From positions 1,209 to 14,468 of the forward strand of contig MFCX01000038.1 of assembly GCA_001777055.1 (NCBI GenBank): a DNA stretch of 13,260 nucleotides, given 5' to 3'. The translations under genes and the position numbers were made by a program. The notes under the pieces were generated by a model. It saw only the letters and a program-made list of their open reading frames with translations. It made no database searches and was not told the DNA's origin. Shown in pieces: positions 1 to 5,280 of the stretch; the first letter of the stretch is position 1, and each line of letters starts with the position of its first letter. The stretch comes from Candidatus Daviesbacteria bacterium RIFCSPHIGHO2_02_FULL_39_12 (lineage in GTDB: Bacteria > Patescibacteriota > Microgenomatia > Daviesbacterales > UBA10151).

Positions 1-156
1 AAGTATGGTTTACTAGACGGAAGAGAAAGAACAATTGCTGAGATCGGCAAAGAGCTTGAATTATCTCGGCAAAGAATTAGTCAAATAGAGGCAAAGGCGC
101 TTGAAAAACTTCGCGGAGCATCCCAACCCAAAAAACTCAGGGATTATTTAGATTAG
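1..156 (+). CDS. RNA polymerase sigma-70 factor, C-terminal region 4 (5' end outside window)
   Basis: The visible 51 codons are the end of a sigma-70 family protein that directs RNA polymerase to promoters. The reading contains RTIAEIGKELELSRQRISQIE followed by AKALEKLR. This is the region 4.2 helix-turn-helix that contacts the -35 box, with the hallmark [ST]xxRxxQIExxALxKLR pattern of the RpoD/SigA group. It ends RDYLD with TAG at 154-156. The many TTGACA-like -35 boxes in this window fit a factor with this recognition helix. Only the C-terminus is present, so primary sigma (rpoD) and an alternative group-2 sigma cannot be separated. The match to region 4 is firm. Confidence 0.9.
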   Translation, partial: KYGLLDGRERTIAEIGKELELSRQRISQIEAKALEKLRGASQPKKLRDYLD

Positions 157-396
157 AATTGTATCCACTCAATATCACAGGATGAGGTATATTGTTTCTG
201 CTCAAGTTTGGCTTTTGATAAAGGGTACTGTACAAATTCCTGGGTCCATCATACAAGTTACCCTTGCAACCCATACTCTAACAGCCTATTAACGCTGTGA
301 GCAGCTATCTTACCTTGCACAATAGTTAAGCCTAAAGTGTGTCAAAGTAGCGGTATCTCACTGCCTGCTTACAAATCCAAGGGTATTATTGACCAA
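153..396 (-). other. Low-coding stretch, possible decayed minus-strand gene
   Basis: No intact gene is visible here. Read on the minus strand, the frame ending with TAA at 153-155 overlaps the sigma-factor stop in a convergent arrangement. It gives protein-like pieces (WTQEFVQYPLSKAKLEQKQY near the end, GKIAAHSVNRLLEYG further upstream) separated by in-frame stops around 249-260. This could be a decayed gene remnant or chance. I recognise no family and see no clear terminator. Confidence 0.2.
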
Positions 397-730
397 TTAC
401 TTATTACCAACAAACGCACTCCCATGGGCAACATGCCAACCATCGACAAGGAATAGCTCCGAAGGATCATCCCGACCTGCAACAGCAGCATGGACCCTAG
501 AAAGGTTATCTAAAGCCCTTGCAAAGTAATTTCTAAATAATGCTTTATCAGTTGCTACCTTGTAAACTCTGTCTCCCTGTGCGTATCCTGTTGATGGAAG
601 CATAACTACTCTAGCATCGGGAAATTCAACTTGTAACCGTTGGGAGTAACCTTCAATCATTTGTAATTGAACTAGCAGGATCTCTATTTTCTCTAAGTTT
701 CTGTGCTTCCTCAAAACCTCTTTCAATCAT
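397..730 (-). CDS. Hypothetical protein, probably frameshifted near its start
   Basis: I do not recognise this family. The main open frame (about 109 codons, stop at 397-399) would have to start at TTG 726. A promoter (TTGACA 763-768, 17-nt spacer, TAGTAT 740-745) instead points to ATG 728-730, which is in another frame. That ATG frame reads MIERGFEEAQKLREN and stops after 25 codons. Removing one A from the A-run at 687-690 joins it to the long frame (IEILLVQLQMIEGYSQRL), giving a continuous amphipathic N-terminus. The C-terminal part contains VEFPDARVVMLPSTGYAQGD and LFLVDGWHVAHGSAF, with no transmembrane segment. It is either a real gene carrying a sequencing or assembly indel or a young pseudogene. 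Starting at the internal ATG near 660 is a third option. Confidence 0.45.
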
Positions 731-739
731 ATAGTTTGG

Positions 740-768
740 ATACTATCAGATTATAGGACAGTTGTCAA
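740..768 (-). promoter_or_regulatory. Promoter of the 397-730 gene
   Basis: On the minus strand, TTGACA (763-768) is followed after 17 nt by TAGTAT (740-745), and ATG begins 9 nt later at 730. A perfect TATAAT also lies at 750-755 but has no -35 partner at the right distance. Confidence 0.5.
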
Positions 769-771
769 ATT

Positions 772-891
772 TTAATTGTACGCTGTCCAGGACATACTAT
801 ACACTTTTTCTGCCTTAACTTGAACATTATCTACTGCAAGGTCTTGCAGTAACTTTGGTACTTTGGCTAAGCGGTTATTTTTGTCTTTCAT
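772..891 (-). CDS. Small ORF, 39 codons, hypothetical
   Basis: ATG at 889-891 opens a 39-residue frame (MKDKNNRLAKVPKLLQDLAV at the N-terminus, ending WTAYN) that stops at 772-774. It begins 26 nt after the Fic gene stop in the same direction and could be the second gene of that transcript. There is no Shine-Dalgarno sequence. The peptide is basic then amphipathic, and no family is recognised. It may be a chance ORF. Confidence 0.25.
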   Translation of the reverse strand: MKDKNNRLAKVPKLLQDLAVDNVQVKAEKVYSMSWTAYN

Positions 892-917
892 GGCAGTAAT
901 TTAATTAAACCACACTT

Positions 918-1859
918 TTATCTTTTAAGCCCCTCTATAAAATTATTTAAGTCCACTCTGTCTATTCTGATAAACTTACCACCTAACCTGACTGCTCTTA
1001 ATTTTCCACTTCTAACATACCGCCTAACACTCTCTGGGTCTACCTTAAGTAGCTTTGCCACTTCTTCTGTGGTATAGAAACGTTGCTCAGGACTTAATTC
1101 AGCTACACTTATCCTCTCCGGCTCAATCGCCTCAAGGTAAATGTCCAGGGAGCGGTCAACTGCTTCGTAAATTAGATTGTAGAAATCATCCAAGCCATTT
1201 CCTTTTTGAGCCCTTTCTAAAGAGTTTATATAAGCTAACCTATCTTCTTTGCGGATGATGGCGGGCGGGTATCCCTCTTGCATTAAAAGTAGGTTCATTA
1301 AAAGGCGTGAAGTCCTACCATTACCATCTGAAAACGGATGAATACTTACTAACTTATAATGGGCAGCGGCAGCGATTTTGGCTATATGGTCAGAATTATC
1401 GCTTACCAGCCATTTTACAAACTCTTGCATAAGGTCTGGAACTTTAACAGGGTTGGGTAAGACTACATCTGTTTCTGTAAGTCTTGCATGTTGCGTCCTA
1501 TACCTACCTGCACTACCTGCTTCAATTTTGTTTAAGATCAACCTGTGGATATTCATAATATCATCTTCGGTTATATCCTGCCTTTCCTTACCAACTAGAG
1601 TTTTAACATAATCTAACGCCTCAACATGGTTAGTCGCTTCTAAATGCTCTGTTAAGCTCTTACCTTGTACTGTAATACCCTTTTCTACTACTAAGGCTGT
1701 TTCTGCCCGAGTAAGGGTATTACCTTCTATGGCATTAGAAGTATAGGTCAACTCAACCTTAAACCAATCATCAAGATTTTTGACCAGTTCTGGCGGTAAT
1801 GGTCTAAAGCTATCTAGTTTTTGTTTTTTACTAGTAAGTAATAGTAATTTGTTATCCAT
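918..1859 (-). CDS. Fic family protein (AMPylase) with C-terminal excisionase-type HTH
   Basis: Fic proteins transfer AMP from ATP to hydroxyl side chains of target proteins. The 313-residue product carries the catalytic motif HPFSDGNGR at residues 174-182, with catalytic His174 and the phosphate-binding DGNGR loop. An N-terminal inhibitory helix motif lies at residues 41-46 (SNAIEG, matching [S/T]xxxE[G/N]), which places the protein among Fic enzymes inhibited by their own N-terminus (class II). Residues about 260-313 (FYTTEEVAKLLKVDPESVRR, then KFIRIDRVDLNNFIEGLKR) form a MerR/excisionase-like DNA-binding domain, so the enzyme may bind DNA and regulate itself. The start ATG 1857-1859 is set by a TTGACA-17-TAATAT promoter only 6 nt upstream, so the mRNA should be leaderless. 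No separate antitoxin gene is adjacent, consistent with intramolecular inhibition. The family is certain; the target is unknown. Confidence 0.93.
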   Translation of the reverse strand: MDNKLLLLTSKKQKLDSFRPLPPELVKNLDDWFKVELTYTSNAIEGNTLTRAETALVVEKGITVQGKSLTEHLEATNHVEALDYVKTLVGKERQDITEDDIMNIHRLILNKIEAGSAGRYRTQHARLTETDVVLPNPVKVPDLMQEFVKWLVSDNSDHIAKIAAAAHYKLVSIHPFSDGNGRTSRLLMNLLLMQEGYPPAIIRKEDRLAYINSLERAQKGNGLDDFYNLIYEAVDRSLDIYLEAIEPERISVAELSPEQRFYTTEEVAKLLKVDPESVRRYVRSGKLRAVRLGGKFIRIDRVDLNNFIEGLKR

Positions 1860-1865
1860 AAAGCT

Positions 1866-1894
1866 ATATTACACTACTTAACACTACATGTCAA
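1866..1894 (-). promoter_or_regulatory. Fic gene promoter with paired 7-bp direct repeats
   Basis: On the minus strand, a perfect TTGACA (1889-1894), a 17-nt spacer and TAATAT (1866-1871) precede ATG by 6 nt. On the plus strand, ACACTAC occurs at 1871-1877 and again at 1881-1887, exactly 10 bp apart, filling the spacer on one helix face. This is a candidate operator, perhaps for the Fic protein's own HTH. Confidence 0.65.
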
Positions 1895-1995
1895 GTATCA
1901 TAAGAAACCATTGTAGTATAGAATAGCCATCTACGACTTATTTGCTGATTTTAGGCTGCATTGTCACATCATCCCACTTGTGGCGGGAGTTGCCT

Positions 1996-2003
1996 GGTAT
2001 ACT
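1996..2003 (+). promoter_or_regulatory. Extended -10 promoter upstream of the KilA-N gene
   Basis: TG-G-TATACT forms an extended -10 element (TG at 1996-1997, TATACT at 1998-2003). No good -35 lies at 17 nt. Transcription should start near 2011, exactly at an ATG that opens an 8-codon leader ORF. Confidence 0.5.
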
Positions 2004-2010
2004 TAAGTCA

Positions 2011-2037
2011 ATGATTCACATCCTGCTCTTTTTATGA
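2011..2037 (+). CDS. Possible leaderless leader peptide (8 aa)
   Basis: ATG 2011-2013 sits 7 nt after the -10 box, the same distance as at the leaderless genes in this window. It encodes MIHILLFL before TGA at 2035-2037. The KilA-N start at 2068 lies 30 nt downstream in the same frame, separated by this TGA and a TAA at 2059. It could be a translated leader or a decayed former N-terminus. Confidence 0.3.
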   Translation: MIHILLFL

Positions 2038-2067
2038 GAAAGATTGGAAAAAGGTTGTTAAAAAACT

Positions 2068-2661
2068 ATGAATAAAAAAATATCTTCTGTCGGCAATTTA
2101 TCAATGGTTATCAACCAAAGTCAAATTAATGTCGCAAAAATAAATAGTCAGGATTATATTTGTTTAACCGATATGGCAAAAAGCGCTGGCGCGGAAAGAG
2201 CGCTTCATAGCTGGTTGCGGACTAAAAATACCATAGACTTTTTAGGCTTCTGGGAACAACTTAACAATCCAGAATTTAAAGTACACGAATTCGTGTACTT
2301 TAAAAATAATGCAGGGGCAAACAGTTTCAATCCGTCAATTATTGAATGGATTGAAAAAACGAACGCAAAAGGAATTGTTTCAAAACGAGGCCGCTATGGA
2401 GGCACTTATGCGCATAAGGATATTGCTTTCGAATTTGGTACATGGCTTAGTCCTGAATTTAAGCTACTTATTATTACAGAATTCCAACGTTTAAAGGCAA
2501 AAGAGCAAAAGTTGGATATGAACGAATTGAAGAAGCAGAATATCCGAGAAAAACTATTCAGTCAATTGTCATTTCTGTTTACTTTTCTGTCATTCCCGCG
2601 AAAGCCTTCGGCTCTGAGGCTCAGGCTCGAAGAGCGGGAATCCAGTAAATTATTTGTATAG
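2068..2661 (+). CDS. KilA-N domain protein, C-terminus replaced by an inserted palindromic element
   Basis: KilA-N is a DNA-binding domain of phage and large DNA virus proteins. Residues about 15-160 match it: DYICLTDMAKSAGAERALHS, then WLRTKNTIDFLGFWEQLNNP, then IEWIEKTNAKGIVSKRGRYG, then the hallmark GGTYAHKDIAFEFGTWLSPE and FKLLIITEFQRLK. Native-looking sequence ends about residue 170 (NELKKQNIREK). The last 25-30 residues (PRKPSALRLRLEERESSKLF) are translated from the inverted repeat at 2588-2645, so the original C-terminal half is lost. A remnant of an antirepressor-like tail is found only at 3036-3137, after the nuclease gene. The start ATG 2068 has no strong Shine-Dalgarno. The product could keep DNA binding but is probably a broken prophage-derived gene. 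Confidence 0.8.
   Translation: MNKKISSVGNLSMVINQSQINVAKINSQDYICLTDMAKSAGAERALHSWLRTKNTIDFLGFWEQLNNPEFKVHEFVYFKNNAGANSFNPSIIEWIEKTNAKGIVSKRGRYGGTYAHKDIAFEFGTWLSPEFKLLIITEFQRLKAKEQKLDMNELKKQNIREKLFSQLSFLFTFLSFPRKPSALRLRLEERESSKLFV
2275..2304 (+). repeat. Perfect 30-bp palindrome inside the KilA-N coding region
   Basis: The sequence TTTAAAGTACACGAA is followed directly by its exact reverse complement, with no spacer, centred on the GAATTC at 2287-2292. It encodes FKVHEFVYFK of the KilA-N domain. It could bind a dimeric protein or extrude as a cruciform. It is not related to the GGATYCCC element family nearby. Confidence 0.9.
2588..2645 (+). repeat. Palindromic element A (imperfect, long loop)
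   Basis: TGTCATTCCCGC at 2588-2599 pairs with GCGGGAATCCAG at 2634-2645, giving a stem around CATTCCCGC/GCGGGAAT, with further partly paired GC-rich sequence between. Read on the minus strand it has the form TGGATTCCCGC...GCGGGAATGACA, the same frame as elements B-D. It supplies the abnormal C-terminus of the KilA-N protein. Confidence 0.75.
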
Positions 2662-2686
2662 ATTCCCAGTCAAGCTGGGAATGACA
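2661..2686 (+). repeat. Palindromic element B (loop TCAAG) plus a half copy
   Basis: ATTCCCAG (2662-2669), loop TCAAG (2670-2674), CTGGGAAT (2675-2682), then GACA. This is a perfect 8-bp stem. A degenerate right half of the same family (GATCAGGTCGGGAATGA) follows at 2691-2707, immediately before the nuclease start codon. Confidence 0.85.
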
Positions 2687-2716
2687 ATAAGATCAGGTCG
2701 GGAATGAAAAAAGGAT

Positions 2717-3034
2717 ATGTCTAAAGTATATTATGTTTACATATTAGCAAGTAAAAGAAATGGTACTTTATACATAGGAATAACAAATAATTTAGAGAGA
2801 AGAATATATGAGCACAAAAATCATTTAATCAAGGGGTTTACTGAAAAGTATAATGTAAATATGCTTGTATGTCATGAACAAACAAATAATGTTGAAGCGG
2901 CGCTGCTTAGGGAGAAACAACTTAAGAGATGGAATCGAAAATGGAAGTTGGCGCTAATTGAAAAAGACAATCCTAATTGGAATGATTTAGTAAATAACTG
3001 GATCCCCGATCTAGTCGGGGATGACAAGGAGTAA
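2717..3034 (+). CDS. GIY-YIG family endonuclease (YhbQ/COG2827-like)
   Basis: A small single-domain GIY-YIG nuclease of 105 residues. The signature is complete: YYVYIL at residues 5-10, TLYIGITNNLERRIYEHKN at 17-35 (with YIG 19-21, Arg28, and Glu32/His33), and the helix with Glu67 in LLREKQLKRWNRKWK. Proteins of this short type have no fused target-recognition domain. The last 11 residues (WIPDLVGDDKE) are not part of the fold; they are translated from palindromic element C. The ATG at 2717 follows AAAAAAGGAT, a weak and very close Shine-Dalgarno-like sequence. A hairpin copy sits about 30 nt upstream, with a degenerate half copy even closer, and another copy lies at the 3' end, suggesting that nuclease and repeats travel together. 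Nuclease activity on the repeats is hypothesis. Confidence 0.9.
   Translation: MSKVYYVYILASKRNGTLYIGITNNLERRIYEHKNHLIKGFTEKYNVNMLVCHEQTNNVEAALLREKQLKRWNRKWKLALIEKDNPNWNDLVNNWIPDLVGDDKE
3001..3026 (+). repeat. Palindromic element C at the end of the GIY-YIG gene
   Basis: ATCCCCGA (3002-3009), loop TCTAG (3010-3014), TCGGGGAT (3015-3022), then GACA. This is a perfect 8-bp stem. It differs from element D inside valS (12772-12797) by a single loop base across 26 nt. Confidence 0.9.
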
Positions 3035-3035
3035 A

Positions 3036-3137
3036 GGTAACGCCAGAAAAGAACTTGAACAAAAAACCGGTAAAAAAGTTGTTTCGGGAGAAAATTTTAA
3101 GCTGCCAGGGGAAAACATATCTAAAAAGCTACTTTAA
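3036..3137 (+). pseudogene. Orphan C-terminal tail of an antirepressor-like (BRO/KilA type) protein
   Basis: Directly after the nuclease stop, a 33-codon frame without a start codon reads GNARKELEQKTGKKVVSGEN and ends at TAA 3135-3137. The pattern xxARKxLExxxGKxVVSxxN is, from memory, a common C-terminal tail of BRO-N/phage antirepressor and DNA-damage-inducible-type proteins. It lies on the far side of the GIY-YIG insertion from the KilA-N fragment. It may be the displaced end of that gene or of a neighbouring phage gene. It is a remnant and not likely to be translated alone. Confidence 0.45.
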
Positions 3138-3181
3138 GCTTATTTGCTACAGGTATCTTTTTTATTAGTTAAGACTAAACG

Positions 3182-3210
3182 TTAACAAGCCCTTATAAAT
3201 AATCTATTAT
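3182..3210 (+). promoter_or_regulatory. Promoter of the 71-aa membrane protein
   Basis: TTAACA (3182-3187), 17-nt spacer, TATTAT (3205-3210), then exactly 7 nt to ATG 3218. The predicted transcription start coincides with the A of ATG. Confidence 0.75.
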
Positions 3211-3217
3211 AAAAATA

Positions 3218-3433
3218 ATGTTAGATCCTGTAAAGAACGCCAAAACTGTTGGTTTTCTTTTAATCATTGTTGGGGCAATATATGGAATTGGGTTGTTAGG
3301 ACTATTGGGACTATTTTTTGCTATATTTTTCGCTTCACAAGGAGAACAGATTTCTACCGGTTCTGTTATTTCATTGGTTATAACTGCACTATTATTCTTC
3401 TGGTTTTATTCTGCACGAAATAAATTTACTTAG
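3218..3433 (+). CDS. Small two-helix membrane protein, unknown function
   Basis: 71 residues, unrecognised. The first hydrophobic segment is residues about 11-41 (TVGFLLIIVGAIYGIGLLGL and beyond, Gly-rich) and the second about 48-65 (SVISLVITALLFFWFY), with a short polar loop between and a basic end (ARNKFT). It is expected to be an inner-membrane hairpin. The start is fixed by a promoter placed 7 nt upstream, so it is probably expressed as a leaderless mRNA. It stands alone between the phage remnant and the toxin-antitoxin locus, which has its own promoter. Confidence 0.7.
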   Translation: MLDPVKNAKTVGFLLIIVGAIYGIGLLGLLGLFFAIFFASQGEQISTGSVISLVITALLFFWFYSARNKFT

Positions 3434-3476
3434 TTCAACTAAAACTGTTCTTTTGTAGATCATAGATTATGTCATC

Positions 3477-3505
3477 TTGACATACAATTATTTCTGTTGT
3501 ATTAT
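3477..3505 (+). promoter_or_regulatory. Toxin-antitoxin promoter with palindromic operator
   Basis: A perfect TTGACA (3477-3482), 17-nt spacer, TATTAT (3500-3505), then 7 nt to ATG 3513. A 13-bp palindrome TTGTA-TTA-TACAA (3497-3509) covers the -10 box. This is the expected position for an operator bound by the antitoxin, which would give autorepression. Confidence 0.8.
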
Positions 3506-3512
3506 ACAAAAT

Positions 3513-3782
3513 ATGTTTAACACTGTATCTGCAAGGCAAATTCAAAGGGAATATAAAAGAGTTTTAGAGAGGGCTAATAGGTCTAAAAAGCCTATCGTGG
3601 TTATGGCCAATAATAAACCCTTAGGGGCAGTTGTTGGTTTAAATATTTTAGAAAAACTTCAGCTAGAAGCTGCATATAATAAGGCTTTAGAAGACTATAA
3701 AGCGGGTAAAACAAAAACAATTTCTACAATGGAAGAGTTAGAGGCTGATTTTGAAGAAATGAGAAAAGAAGCTGCTGCTTAA
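3513..3782 (+). CDS. Type II antitoxin, Phd/YefM family
   Basis: An 89-residue antitoxin that should bind and neutralise the toxin encoded 3 nt downstream and repress the shared promoter. The N-terminus MFNTVSARQIQREYKRVLER and the following strand PIVVMANNKPLGAVVGL match the Phd/YefM DNA-binding fold. The acidic helical C-terminus (ALEDYKAGKTKTIS, then MEELEADFEEMRKEAAA) would wrap the toxin. The start is ATG 3513; the in-frame TTG at 3477 is the -35 box of the promoter itself, so translation cannot begin there. The gene is followed by the toxin in the standard antitoxin-first order. Confidence 0.88.
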   Translation: MFNTVSARQIQREYKRVLERANRSKKPIVVMANNKPLGAVVGLNILEKLQLEAAYNKALEDYKAGKTKTISTMEELEADFEEMRKEAAA

Positions 3783-3785
3783 GAC

Positions 3786-4055
3786 ATGATACAGATCAAG
3801 TATTCTGTAAAATATCTTTCTGAACGAAAAAAGTTTTTGAAGAATAATTCAAAACTTCTTAACAAGACAATAAAAACAATAAAAATTTTTGCCAAGAATC
3901 CTCAGTATCCAGGTCTAAAATTAGAAAAATTGAGAGGGTATTCTATTTGGACTATAAGAATTGATAAAGGAAATAGAATTTTCTTAACTTGGATTAATAC
4001 CTCTACGGCACTTTTTATAGATATAGGCAAACACGATAAATATAGAAAATATTGA
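3786..4055 (+). CDS. Type II toxin, RelE/ParE superfamily
   Basis: An 89-residue basic protein with the RelE/ParE outline: an N-terminal strand (IQIKYSVKYL), two Lys-rich helices (ERKKFLKNNSKLLNKTIKTI), then PGLKLEKLRGYSIWTIRID and RIFLTWINTSTALFIDIG, ending in the conserved terminal motif GKHDKYRKY. RelE-type members cleave mRNA on the ribosome, while ParE-type members poison gyrase. The basic residues and C-terminal His-Asp-x-Tyr-Arg favour an mRNA interferase, but this is inference. ATG follows the antitoxin stop by 3 nt without a Shine-Dalgarno, so it is translationally coupled. It ends convergently, 20 nt from the next gene. Confidence 0.87.
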   Translation: MIQIKYSVKYLSERKKFLKNNSKLLNKTIKTIKIFAKNPQYPGLKLEKLRGYSIWTIRIDKGNRIFLTWINTSTALFIDIGKHDKYRKY

Positions 4056-4075
4056 GAAGAATTAAGGAATGCAAC

Positions 4076-4936
4076 CTAGTATACAATGTTAAAATCTGGA
4101 CAATTTGTTTTTGCCCATCTTAAGTAATCTTTGTTGTTGCACGTTTGCTGCTGAGAATCAAAATTAAGAGGCGGCATGCAATTGAGCGTATTACGCTCTA
4201 GACAAGTATAAGATTGTACAAATGTAAAAGTAGAAAGGATTTTATCAATTACCCTTTTTGTCGTACCAGAAGTTTCTGCGCTTTCTGAATTAAAGTAAAA
4301 AGTATAAACGAAATTTTTTGTCGCCATTTGGATTTCTTGATGCGACTGATGTCCTATAGCTATATAGTATACTCCTTTTATTACTCCGCTTTGATAGTCT
4401 TTGATATCTTCATATGTTACTGAATAAGGACCTGGGGGAGGTTTATAAGATAATATCTCTGCTTTTACTTGCTCAGTTGTTACATTTCTTTTATTCTTCC
4501 ATACACCAATTGAAAGAGTAAACGCGTCTGACCCTCCGTCTGGGTATATCGAAGAATAAGGATGATCTACTCTTACCTCTGCGACTGTATCTGCAAATAA
4601 TGTTTCTGCAAAAATCTTTACCTCACCCTTGTTTATACTTGCTGGATACTTAAATAAAAACATACCCTTCGGATCGGTGTAAATCTTCCACCCTGCTGTT
4701 TCGTCCGAAGTAGGAGTTAGCGAAGGTACTGGGTTAATAGTTGGCGCAGGTGTTGGGCTAATTGATGATTTTTGCACAGAAGAAAAGAGATAAACTCCGC
4801 CATATAACAGAATAACGACAATTAGATATATTATTGCTAATTTCTTCCAGCTCCTCTTTATAGAGCTTCTCTGCGAAAATTGCTCTGGAGGATTTTGTGC
4901 TTCAGCAGAAGAAGATGATTGCGGTTGATTATCCAT
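4076..4936 (-). CDS. Membrane-anchored extracytoplasmic protein with C-terminal cysteine motif
   Basis: A surface protein of 286 residues of unknown function. The N-terminal 30 residues are polar and cytoplasmic (MDNQPQSSSSAEAQNPPEQF), followed by a basic patch and one transmembrane helix at about 33-53 (LAIIYLIVVILLYGGVYLF). A Pro/Thr/Ser linker (about 58-79, SPTPAPTINPVPSLTPTSD) leads to a folded outer domain starting WKIYTDPKGMFLFKYPAS, a beta-rich opening frequent in CPR surface proteins. The C-terminus has four cysteines in CLERNTLNCMPP and CNNKDYLRWAKTNCPDF, probably two disulfides. I recall this CMP...WAxxNCP tail from Microgenomates anchored proteins. ATG 4934-4936 is chosen over TTG 4957 because a TTGACA-18-AATACT promoter ends 7 nt before it. 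Confidence 0.8.
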   Translation of the reverse strand: MDNQPQSSSSAEAQNPPEQFSQRSSIKRSWKKLAIIYLIVVILLYGGVYLFSSVQKSSISPTPAPTINPVPSLTPTSDETAGWKIYTDPKGMFLFKYPASINKGEVKIFAETLFADTVAEVRVDHPYSSIYPDGGSDAFTLSIGVWKNKRNVTTEQVKAEILSYKPPPGPYSVTYEDIKDYQSGVIKGVYYIAIGHQSHQEIQMATKNFVYTFYFNSESAETSGTTKRVIDKILSTFTFVQSYTCLERNTLNCMPPLNFDSQQQTCNNKDYLRWAKTNCPDFNIVY

Positions 4937-4943
4937 CAAATAC

Positions 4944-4973
4944 AGTATTGCGCTCAAAAAATAAGTTTGTCAA
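4944..4973 (-). promoter_or_regulatory. Promoter of the anchored surface protein
   Basis: On the minus strand, a perfect TTGACA (4968-4973), 18-nt spacer and AATACT (4944-4949) lie 7 nt from ATG 4936. The TTG alternative start at 4957 lies within the spacer and is excluded. Confidence 0.65.
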
Positions 4974-5013
4974 ATAAGTTTTTACTTAATCCTTACAGTC
5001 TTCTTGTTGTTGT

Positions 5014-5041
5014 TTTACCGGCAGAGGTTAAACTTTATAGT
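5014..5041 (+). promoter_or_regulatory. Promoter of the 77-aa membrane protein
   Basis: TTTACC (5014-5019), 16-nt spacer and TATAGT (5036-5041), followed by 5 nt and ATG 5047. Confidence 0.45.
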
Positions 5042-5046
5042 TAATT

Positions 5047-5280
5047 ATGATAATAACTTTTGTTTTATTTCTTATTCTGCTGCTTGGAATGGAGTTTTTA
5101 TTTTTTTCCTTAACCTATCTTTATTCCCTATACAAACAAAAACAGGAAAAAAGAAAAATTTATATGAAAACAGCTAAAAATACAGAGTTTATGCCAGTAA
5201 AAGACGGGTATGAATTGTGGATTATGGTTGGCATTATTATGGTCTTAACCTTTGCCTTTAAATTTATTACGCTAAGATGA
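5047..5280 (+). CDS. Small membrane protein, unknown function
   Basis: 77 residues with a hydrophobic helix at about 2-26 (IITFVLFLILLLGMEFLFFS), a strongly basic cytoplasmic middle (YKQKQEKRKIYMK, residues about 29-42) and a second helix at about 57-74 (LWIMVGIIMVLTFAFKFI). The positive-inside rule puts the middle loop in the cytoplasm. No family is recognised. The region 5047-5280 shows its own promoter and is diverged from the anchored protein gene at 4936, with about 110 nt between. Confidence 0.65.
   Translation: MIITFVLFLILLLGMEFLFFSLTYLYSLYKQKQEKRKIYMKTAKNTEFMPVKDGYELWIMVGIIMVLTFAFKFITLR

Larger units (their letters stand above)
2588..3026 (+). mobile_element. Candidate mobile unit: palindromic elements flanking a GIY-YIG nuclease gene
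   Basis: A block of repeat elements (2588-2645, 2661-2686 and a half copy at 2691-2708) lies directly upstream of a GIY-YIG gene, and another copy (3001-3026) forms the end of that gene. On the left the block cuts into a KilA-N gene. On the right it abuts, in an open frame, a phage antirepressor-like tail. The layout of a small nuclease gene flanked by short palindromes resembles REP/RAYT units, with the nuclease in the role of the transposase. Unit boundaries and mobility are inference. Confidence 0.5.

Noticed and set aside
2588..3026. CRISPR array
   Set aside because: The repeats are palindromes at irregular distances with a gene between them and no uniform spacers.
3477..3512. Upstream TTG start extending the antitoxin by 12 residues
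   Set aside because: The TTG is part of the TTGACA -35 box and the stretch contains the spacer and -10; the ATG at 3513 fits the family N-terminus.
4937..4957. TTG start at 4957 for the anchored surface protein
   Set aside because: It lies between the -35 and -10 boxes of the predicted promoter; ATG 4936 follows the -10 by 7 nt.
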